Below, piece after piece: positions 1-4,293 of a stretch of 5,606 nucleotides of DNA; the stretch's first letter is position 1, and every line of letters begins with the position of its first letter. The translations under genes and the position numbers were made by a program. The stretch is from contig JAGSHR010000257.1 in the NCBI GenBank assembly GCA_029855985.1, positions 1 to 5,606 on the forward strand. Reading direction: 5' to 3'. The notes beneath the pieces were generated by a model that was not told the DNA's origin, searched no databases, and was given only the letters and a program-made list of their open reading frames with translations. This stretch comes from Candidatus Njordarchaeota archaeon (GTDB lineage: Archaea; Thermoproteota; JANJXX01; Panguiarchaeales; Panguiarchaeaceae).

Positions 1-138
1 AGGCCATTATTAAAAGGCGATAACCCCGAGTCTGGCCCACGTGGAGTGGGGTGGATAGGGGTAACGGGGTTTGGCCGCCCCGAGGCACCGACTTTTATCG
101 GTGCCCAAAGAATCCCCGCGCTTCAGAGTGGGGAGTAG
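1..138 (+). CDS. tnpB: C-terminal tail of TnpB (RNA-guided nuclease of the IS element), 5' end outside the window
   Basis: Frame 1 is open from the first base to a TAG stop at 136-138, giving 45 residues rich in Gly and Pro. Recognisable stretches are GDNPESGP (residues 7-14) and [15 protein letters not shown] (27-41). I recall archaeal TnpB proteins whose low-complexity tails run through the right end of the element and carry a similar EAP-T/S-F segment, so this is probably the same. None of the catalytic parts (RuvC aspartates, zinc ribbon) are in the window, so the identification rests on the tail, the overlap with the right-end hairpins and the stop just before the element tip. The alternative is that the frame is open by chance in GC-rich noncoding DNA. 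Intactness of the nuclease cannot be judged here. Confidence 0.5.
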   Translation, partial: RPLLKGDNPESGPRGVGWIGVTGFGRPEAPTFIGAQRIPALQSGE

Positions 139-143
139 GTCAA
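1..143 (+). mobile_element. Right end of an IS200/IS605-family (TnpB-encoding) insertion sequence, truncated by the window edge
   Basis: This block is visibly richer in G and C than everything to its right and ends sharply where an ATPase reading frame begins. It contains an 8-bp hairpin (GGCACCGA 84-91 with TCGGTGCC 98-105). A second, imperfect hairpin follows (CCCC 114-117 with GGGG 130-133, extended by a G-U and a C-G pair around a TTCA loop). The block finishes in AGTAGGTCAA at 134-143. A subterminal hairpin with a GAAT-cccc start followed by a G-rich strand and a final TCAA is the pattern known for right ends of IS608/ISDra2-like elements, here compared from memory. These elements make no target duplication, which agrees with the direct passage into the host gene. 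The left end, tnpA (if any) and most of tnpB lie outside the window. Exact boundary +/- 2 bases. Confidence 0.72.
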
Positions 144-163
144 AATCCAATGGAAGTAAAGTT
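22..163 (+). ncRNA. Candidate omega/reRNA 3' portion of the TnpB element, scaffold 22-143 plus guide from 144
   Basis: TnpB proteins use an RNA made from the element's right end, with the guide supplied by the flanking DNA. Pairings visible here are AACCCCG 22-28 with CGGGGTT 65-71, enclosing CCCAC 36-40 with GTGGG 46-50. These are followed by the 84-105 hairpin and the imperfect 114-133 hairpin. CCCC at 78-81 could pair with GGGG 48-51 or 58-61 as a pseudoknot. The scaffold would end at TCAA 140-143 and the guide would start at 144 within the interrupted ATPase gene. The 5' end of the RNA is unknown and may be outside the window, and the 163 end assumes a guide of about 20 nt. Structure is seen in sequence; the role is inferred from the family. 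Confidence 0.45.
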
Positions 164-499
164 GCAATGGTTGGTGATGGTATAAACGATGCACCAGCAT
201 TAACGCAAGCGAACCTTGGTATTGCTATAGGTGCTGGGACTGATCTAGCCATAGAATCCGCCGATATAATATTAGTTAAAAGCAATCCGTTGGATATACC
301 GAAAATAATCGAGTTATCGAGGAGAACATATAAGAAAATGGTTGAGAATTTATTATGGGCAACAGGTTATAATGTGATAATGATTCCTGCGGCGGCTGGG
401 GCGTTACTTGCAGTTGGTTTGTTGTTATCCCCGGCTGTTGGGGCGATTTTAATGAGTTTGAGTACGGTCATCGTTGCTATCAATGCAAAGTTGCTCTAA
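144..499 (+). pseudogene. copB: 3' fragment of a P1B-type heavy-metal-translocating ATPase (CopB-like), interrupted by the IS element
   Basis: The last 117 codons of a P-type metal-exporting ATPase are present, ending at TAA 497-499. The fragment starts inside the phosphorylation domain, a few residues before the invariant GDGINDAP hinge (codons 173-196), whose aspartates help bind Mg2+. It continues through the end of that domain ([20 protein letters not shown]). The last two membrane helices follow: one with [10 protein letters not shown] and IPAAAG (about 343-405), one with [12 protein letters not shown] (about 450-486). The GYN plus MSxST...NA pair is typical of the CopB (P1B-3) group rather than CopA. 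The CPx helix, DKTG phosphorylation site and ATP-binding domain are absent. In the same frame the upstream codons belong to the IS right end, so the apparent ATG at 71 is not a real start. An ATG at 167 could start a nonfunctional stub. Full CopB proteins are about 650-750 residues, so the rest should lie left of the insertion. Confidence 0.8.
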
Positions 500-526
500 A
501 TTTTTCTTTTTCACTCCTTTTTTTGC
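499..526 (+). terminator. T-tract terminator after the ATPase remnant
   Basis: Immediately after the ATPase stop the + strand has three T-rich runs (501-505, 507-511 and 518-524), without a GC-rich hairpin. Archaeal RNA polymerase terminates on such T-tracts. The 27-bp gap lies between two convergent genes, and the runs are T-rich only on the + strand, so termination for the minus-strand gene is not explained by them. Confidence 0.5.
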
Positions 527-976
527 TTAAGAGGATGGTGGTCTCACCCTACAAGTGTATACTCTGAACAAATTGTCATCAACCTTCTCTATTATCCGTC
601 CACCAGAGATTAGGTAATAGTTGTTCTTGATCTCTGTTACTGCTCCCTCTTTACAAGGGGGGCATTTTATTACTCTCACGGTTATTTTGTCCTTTTCTAT
701 TTCTGCTTCAAAACAATCATTGACCCTAGTAAGAACCTTATAGGCTATTTCTTTTAGATTGCCTCTCACCTTGTATTCTCGTAAGAAAAGCTCCTTGGGT
801 TCCTCCTTTCTTTCTGCGAATTCCTCGGTTGGCTTGAGGATATTAATTATCTTCTTGCTTAATTTATAATCATCTTCATCATCGCTAGTCTCTAGTCGAA
901 TAACAATATCGCGATCGACATATTCCTCTAAAACATTTTTTAATGTATCTAGTAACTCAACTTCACCCACGAACAT
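527..976 (-). CDS. Conserved-looking hypothetical protein with a CPPC motif, about 149 residues
   Basis: I do not recognise this protein. It is soluble by composition, highly charged, and has no signal peptide or membrane segment. The N-terminal half is acidic (a DDEDD run near residues 32-36) and predicted helical. The C-terminal half looks like beta-strands carrying CPPC followed by KEG (about 105-111). Two further cysteines occur, one about 17 residues before CPPC and one near the C-terminus (YTC), giving four in all, which could form a metal site or a redox disulfide. The start is uncertain: TTG at 980-982, GTG at 977-979 and ATG at 974-976 are consecutive in-frame candidates, and a GGTGAT (980-975) lies ahead of a further GTG at 968-970. 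I chose the ATG. It is divergent from the UPF0173 gene and convergent with the ATPase remnant. Amino-acid composition and steady codon use make it a real gene, but no function is assigned. Confidence 0.7.
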   Translation of the reverse strand: MFVGEVELLDTLKNVLEEYVDRDIVIRLETSDDEDDYKLSKKIINILKPTEEFAERKEEPKELFLREYKVRGNLKEIAYKVLTRVNDCFEAEIEKDKITVRVIKCPPCKEGAVTEIKNNYYLISGGRIIEKVDDNLFRVYTCRVRPPSS

Positions 977-1027
977 CACCAACTAAGCCATTCCAAAGTA
1001 ATCAACGAGAGAACAAGGTGGAGTACT

Positions 1028-1070
1028 TCAATAATATTTTTAGTTAATTTAACATAAAAAATATTATTGA
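1028..1070. repeat. 14-bp perfect inverted repeat in the divergent intergenic region
   Basis: TCAATAATATTTTT (1028-1041) is the exact reverse complement of AAAAATATTATTGA (1057-1070), separated by 15 bases. The spacer itself contains the palindrome GTTAATTTAAC (1043-1053), centred one base from the centre of the larger repeat. It lies between the divergent starts at 976 and 1102. Each arm reads as an A/T-rich TATA-like element toward the gene on its own side, so it may be a symmetrical bidirectional promoter and/or a dimeric regulator site. AT-rich intergenic DNA makes short palindromes likely, but 28 paired bases without mismatch are notable. Confidence 0.75.
1053..1065 (+). promoter_or_regulatory. 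Probable TATA box for the UPF0173 hydrolase gene
   Basis: CATAAAAAATATT (1053-1065) is a good archaeal TATA-like element. It would place transcription start near 1082-1088, giving a short leader before ATG 1102. The mirrored arm (1041-1030 on the minus strand) could serve the opposite gene. The call rests on position and composition only. Confidence 0.4.
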
Positions 1071-1086
1071 CCAATAAACTGTTTCT

Positions 1087-1093
1087 AAAGGTG
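1087..1093 (+). promoter_or_regulatory. Ribosome-binding site AAAGGTG for the UPF0173 gene
   Basis: AAAGGTG ends 8 bases before ATG 1102 and is complementary to the conserved archaeal 16S 3' end (GGAGGTGA core). It fixes the start of the downstream gene. The same AAAGGTG occurs 7 bases before the acyl-CoA dehydrogenase start. Confidence 0.65.
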
Positions 1094-1101
1094 TATAAAA
1101 A

Positions 1102-1773
1102 ATGGGTTACTTGAAATATCTAGGACACTCCGCTTTTGAACTAGAAGTGAGTGGAAAGAAAATCTTAATTGATCCATGGATAGAGAATCCCCAGTCACCA
1201 GCAAAGGTTGACGAATTCCAAAACGTTGACTACATACTTGTAACACATGATCACGGGGACCACCTTGGAAATGCATTTGACATAGCTAAAAAAACAGGTG
1301 CAACAATAGTTGCAATATTTGAAATCGCGCAATACGCGAATGAGCAGGGAGTTGAGAAAGCCATCGGTACTAATATTGGCGGTCCTGTTAAGTTGGATAA
1401 TGATCTCACAGTTGTGTTCACTCCAGCATTCCACTCTTCGGGTAGGGGAGCACCAACAGGCGTAGTCGTTATGGGTAAAGAGGGCTCAATTTATCACGCT
1501 GGAGACACGGGAGTCTTCAAGGATATGGAGTTAATCGGTGAGCTTTACTCTCCTAAAGTAGCTTTGCTTCCTATCGGTGGACACTTCGTTATGGGTCCTA
1601 GGGAGGCAGCTAAAGCAGTTGAATTACTAAAACCAGAGATCGCGATACCGATGCACTACGGTACATTCCCGGTATTATGGGGAACACCAGAAGAATTCAA
1701 AAAACACGTGGAGGCAAAGGGATTACCCACAAAAATCGTAGTGCTAAATCCAGGAGACAAAATGGATTTGTAA
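1102..1773 (+). CDS. UPF0173-family metal-dependent hydrolase (metallo-beta-lactamase fold)
   Basis: A complete 223-residue cytoplasmic protein, the usual length for UPF0173 (UlaG-like lactonase relatives). All metal-binding motifs are visible: H9 in GHS, the THDHGDH signature (48-54), H111 in AFHSS, D135 in YHAGDTG (131-137), GGHFVMGP (159-166) and H185 in MHYGTFP. Together these form a two-metal (Zn/Mn/Fe) active site for hydrolysing an ester or phosphoester-like bond. The natural substrate of archaeal members is not established, so only the reaction class can be given. There is no signal peptide or membrane segment. The start is set by AAAGGTG eight bases upstream and by the N-terminus matching the family (GxLxYLGHSAF pattern). 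It is transcribed alone, divergent from the CPPC protein and convergent with the glycosyltransferase, with a T-rich tract after the stop. Family assignment is firm; function is inferred only to class. Confidence 0.93.
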   Translation: MGYLKYLGHSAFELEVSGKKILIDPWIENPQSPAKVDEFQNVDYILVTHDHGDHLGNAFDIAKKTGATIVAIFEIAQYANEQGVEKAIGTNIGGPVKLDNDLTVVFTPAFHSSGRGAPTGVVVMGKEGSIYHAGDTGVFKDMELIGELYSPKVALLPIGGHFVMGPREAAKAVELLKPEIAIPMHYGTFPVLWGTPEEFKKHVEAKGLPTKIVVLNPGDKMDL

Positions 1774-1799
1774 AAAATTTTTAATATCTTTCTTTTTGT
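1771..1799 (+). terminator. T-tract terminator between convergent genes
   Basis: After the UPF0173 stop the + strand reads A6T5, then a TTTC-TTTTT run (1789-1797). The AAAAATTTTT core is self-complementary, so it is T-rich on both strands and could also help end transcription of the glycosyltransferase gene coming from the other side (its stop is at 1806-1808). Confidence 0.5.
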
Positions 1800-1805
1800 C
1801 GGTTT

Positions 1806-2999
1806 CTAATCATTGTTTAGTTCCCATGTCCAATAATCATTTACTATAAAGTTCCATGCGAATGCAACGAACACGGCGATCGTCTCTGCTATAAGATAGC
1901 TAATGTTGAGGATTACTAGTAATAATGTAAACACGGTAAGGTTAATTATTATACCGCCTAAACTTACGAGGTTAAATTTCAACAGGCCCTTTAAGATTTT
2001 TTTGCCCCTTTGTCTTCTATCTTTGAAAGTCCACATGTTATTGAGTGTGTAGTTCCAAATCACTGATATTTCAATACTTATTGCAGCCGCCAACATCATT
2101 AGGAATTTTTCATACGTTAATGTGAACGTTATGTTTAGAAGGGGGAACGTATATTCAATTTTGGGGAACGGTTTAATATTTAATGAAGCTGCTATCTTTG
2201 AAATGAAACTAAAATCAACAAGCATGTAGAGGATTGTTAAGTTAACGATTAACCCACTAATTCCAACGAGAACGTATTTAAATATTCTCCAAAAGTCACC
2301 CGTCCAAAGTGCTAGCGCTATAAGGTGTTTCACGTAATCGATAATTTGTTTCTTGCCCAGTTTGCTTTTGCCCCTCTGGCGTTCACCGAAAATGTAAGGT
2401 ACTTCTTCTACCCTTTTCCATTTGCCTTTGACAAGAATTTCAAGTAGAATTTTATAGCCCCTTGGTTTAAGTTCCACGCCTTCAACAACTTCCTTCTTAA
2501 TCGCAAAGAATCCCGACATAGTATCTTTGATTTCCCTAAGCCGTGGTATTGCAACGTGGGAAAGGAGAGTTGCACCCCTCGATATAAGCCTTCTTATAAG
2601 ATTCCATTCCCTGACTCCACCCCCCTTCACATAGCGGCTTCCTATAACTATATCAGCTGTGCCTTCCTCTATAGGCTTTACCAGTTCAGGTATTTTCTCG
2701 GGGGGGTGCTGCAGGTCAGCATCCATCACAACAATAATATTACCCCTGGAGTTCCGTATACCCTCTATCACAGCAGTAGCAAGCCCTCTTTCATTCATTC
2801 TCCTTATGACCCTAATAGGATAAGATTTTGATAGTTCTTGAGCCAGTTCCCACGTTCTGTCAGGACTATCATCATCCACAATAACGATCTCATATTCTTT
2901 GTCTTTCAGATTTTCATGTATCAGTTTCACTAGTTCCTCTAAATTCTCCCTCTCATTATATGTTGGTATAACTACTGATATCACTGCTAGTTCACCCAT
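1806..2999 (-). CDS. Polyprenol-phosphate glycosyltransferase (dolichol-phosphate mannose synthase type, GT2) fused to a GtrA membrane domain
   Basis: A 397-residue membrane-anchored enzyme, predicted to transfer a sugar (probably mannose from GDP-mannose, or glucose) to dolichyl phosphate at the cytoplasmic face, supplying lipid-linked sugar for glycosylation. The GT2 domain (about 6-235) shows VVIPTYNERENL (9-20), VDDDSPD (41-47), the metal-binding DADLQHPP (93-100), GSRY (120-123), a DTMSGFFA segment (159-166) and RQRGKSKL (207-214). These match the Pyrococcus furiosus enzyme, whose D89/D91/Q93 correspond to D93/D95/Q97 here. Four membrane helices follow (about 241-261, 300-320, 339-362, 368-388), each pair ending in WN-x-x-x-N-x-x-WT. 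The ATG at 2997-2999 has no clear ribosome site. GGTGA inside codons 2-3 and a GTG at 2982-2984 (V6) suggest a start five codons later, which also fits the Pyrococcus numbering better. It sits 54 bp after the acyl-CoA dehydrogenase, perhaps with its own promoter. Sugar specificity is not readable. Confidence 0.92.
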   Translation of the reverse strand: MGELAVISVVIPTYNERENLEELVKLIHENLKDKEYEIVIVDDDSPDRTWELAQELSKSYPIRVIRRMNERGLATAVIEGIRNSRGNIIVVMDADLQHPPEKIPELVKPIEEGTADIVIGSRYVKGGGVREWNLIRRLISRGATLLSHVAIPRLREIKDTMSGFFAIKKEVVEGVELKPRGYKILLEILVKGKWKRVEEVPYIFGERQRGKSKLGKKQIIDYVKHLIALALWTGDFWRIFKYVLVGISGLIVNLTILYMLVDFSFISKIAASLNIKPFPKIEYTFPLLNITFTLTYEKFLMMLAAAISIEISVIWNYTLNNMWTFKDRRQRGKKILKGLLKFNLVSLGGIIINLTVFTLLLVILNISYLIAETIAVFVAFAWNFIVNDYWTWELNND

Positions 3000-3030
3000 G
3001 GATGTGTCAAAGAAAGAGTAGTCTTAGAAG

Positions 3031-3039
3031 TTTAAAAAT
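3031..3039 (-). promoter_or_regulatory. Possible TATA element for the glycosyltransferase gene
   Basis: On the minus strand the 54-bp gap after the acyl-CoA dehydrogenase stop reads ATTTTTAAA (3039-3031), preceded by a CTTTTTCC tract near 3044-3051. The T-run could terminate the upstream transcript and the TTTTTAAA could act as a TATA box about 32-40 bases before ATG 2999. Evidence is positional and weak; read-through from the upstream genes is equally possible. Confidence 0.28.
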
Positions 3040-3053
3040 GAATGGAAAAAGGT

Positions 3054-4250
3054 TTATTTATATGGCATGAATTCCTTACCTAAAAGCTCTCTTCCCAATA
3101 TAATCTTCATTACATTCATGGCGCCTTCCGCGCCGATAACGTAACTGAACACGCCTCTGAAAGCCATTTCCAATTCAATATCTTTTGTATAAGCGATAGC
3201 ACCATGCCACATCATAGCATGTTTAATGATTTCAAATGATACTTGAGGGGCATAATATTTAGCCGCAGCAACATACTTGTTTACCTCAGATCTGTTCGCT
3301 TCCCCTCTATAGAATCTATCTATTGTCCAAGCAGCTCTGTAAACTAAATGCTTAGCATTTTGAAGCTTTATCCAATCCTCAACGTATTCAAATTGTATAC
3401 CTTCGAATTTTGCGATTGGGTAACCGAAGAGTTTCCTCTCAGTAATCCACTCTTTCCCAAGTTCTAAAGCTCGCTCTGCAGCACCTATTGTGGCAGCTGC
3501 TACAAGCACTCTTGCATCATTAAAGCCTTCCATTGCATAATAAAATCCTTTATTTAGCTCGCCTATGAGGTAATGTTCAGGTATCTCAACATCTTCAAAG
3601 ATAACTCCGCCAGTTGATAAGCCATTTCTACCCATGTCATCATAAACTGTGATCTCCACTCCAGGTGCATTCATTGGAACGAATGCGAGGGAGATTCCTC
3701 TATGACCGGCTTCCGGATTGGTTTTAACCAATGTTACGTGGCCACCACCAATCTCTCTCGCTTCTCTTATACCCGATATAAAGACCTTCTCGCCGCGGAT
3801 AACCCATTTGTCTCCTTTTTTCTCCATTTTAGTTTTTATACCTGCAACATCCGAGCCGCCATGTGGTTCGGTGGATGCGATTCCCACTACAGCTTCTCCA
3901 TTTGTGACCTTGGGGAGGATTTCCTCTTTTGCTTCCTCTGTTCCGTATCTGCTGAATATGAATCCCCAAGAGTTTGTTACAAGCACTAAGACGGGCAGTG
4001 ACATGCTCAATTCTGCTCTAGCTAATTCTTCTATTGCTAATGTTGCTAAGAAGAATCCGGAGTTTTGTCCCCCGTACTCTTCTGGGAAGGTCATGCCGAG
4101 AATTCCTTGTTCAGCTACCTTCTTTACTATTTCGGGGGGTATGTGCTTTTCTTCATCCATTTTTCTTGCTAGGGGCATAATTTCTTTTTCAGCAAATTCT
4201 CTAACCGAGTTTTTGAAGATCTCTTGCTCTTCAGTTAATTCAAAATCCAT
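3054..4250 (-). CDS. Acyl-CoA dehydrogenase (FAD-dependent), divergent C-terminal catalytic loop
   Basis: A complete 398-residue soluble flavoenzyme of the usual family length. It should oxidise an acyl-CoA to the 2,3-enoyl-CoA, passing electrons to an electron-transfer flavoprotein, as in beta-oxidation or the breakdown of branched or dicarboxylic acids. Visible motifs are an N-terminal helical domain starting LTEEQEIF, EYGGQ (58-62), the flavin/substrate signature GIASTEPHGGSDVAG (123-137), a beta domain through RGISLAFV (184-191), FNDAR (243-247), ERKLFG (271-276) and HGAIAYTKD (349-357). E375 in GAEGAMN is the likely catalytic base. The residue equivalent to the alternative base of isovaleryl-CoA dehydrogenase (in helix G) is Ala246. 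The usual GGxGY is GAIAY, and spacing from R365 to E375 is one residue longer than in medium-chain enzymes, so the substrate is uncertain. AAAAGGTG seven bases upstream fixes the start. It lies 43 bp after the amidohydrolase, probably co-transcribed. Confidence 0.93.
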   Translation of the reverse strand: MDFELTEEQEIFKNSVREFAEKEIMPLARKMDEEKHIPPEIVKKVAEQGILGMTFPEEYGGQNSGFFLATLAIEELARAELSMSLPVLVLVTNSWGFIFSRYGTEEAKEEILPKVTNGEAVVGIASTEPHGGSDVAGIKTKMEKKGDKWVIRGEKVFISGIREAREIGGGHVTLVKTNPEAGHRGISLAFVPMNAPGVEITVYDDMGRNGLSTGGVIFEDVEIPEHYLIGELNKGFYYAMEGFNDARVLVAAATIGAAERALELGKEWITERKLFGYPIAKFEGIQFEYVEDWIKLQNAKHLVYRAAWTIDRFYRGEANRSEVNKYVAAAKYYAPQVSFEIIKHAMMWHGAIAYTKDIELEMAFRGVFSYVIGAEGAMNVMKIILGRELLGKEFMPYK

Positions 4251-4257
4251 ATTTTAA

Positions 4258-4265
4258 CACCTTTT
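4258..4265 (-). promoter_or_regulatory. Ribosome-binding site AAAAGGTG for the acyl-CoA dehydrogenase
   Basis: AAAAGGTG on the minus strand ends seven bases before ATG 4250. It is the strongest ribosome site on this strand and confirms the chosen start. Its presence inside the short gap after the amidohydrolase fits translation of a second cistron. Confidence 0.65.
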
Positions 4266-4274
4266 AATTTCTTT

Positions 4275-4290
4275 CAAAAACAAAAAAAGC
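4275..4290 (-). terminator. T-tract between amidohydrolase and acyl-CoA dehydrogenase (possible partial terminator)
   Basis: Minus strand reads GC-T7-G-T5-G directly after the amidohydrolase TAG. Such T-runs can end archaeal transcripts, so some transcripts may stop here. The gap is only 43 bp and no convincing TATA box precedes the dehydrogenase, so read-through is likely; the tract may set the ratio of the two products. Confidence 0.3.
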
Positions 4291-4293
4291 TTT

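Noticed and set aside
10..285. Minus-strand 91-codon open frame
   Set aside because: It lies antisense to the IS end and the conserved GDGINDAP region, crosses the insertion junction, and shows no family resemblance.
71..499. A single 142-codon + strand gene starting at ATG 71
   Set aside because: Its first 24 or so codons are IS right-end sequence in an unrelated frame; only the part from about 144 on resembles a P-type ATPase. It is a chance fusion across the insertion junction.
1085..1434. Two minus-strand open frames opposite the UPF0173 gene
   Set aside because: They are antisense to the conserved THDHGDH metal site and have no ribosome site; the + strand gene fully explains the region.
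2556..2831. + strand 91-codon frame opposite the glycosyltransferase
   Set aside because: It lies over the DADLQHPP and VKGGG coding region of the minus-strand gene and has no recognisable motif.
3702..4257. Two + strand open frames of 95 and 179 codons opposite the acyl-CoA dehydrogenase
   Set aside because: They mirror the dehydrogenase codons (Ser/Pro/Phe-rich antisense composition), include the complement of the GIASTEPHGGSDVAG signature, and lack a ribosome site.
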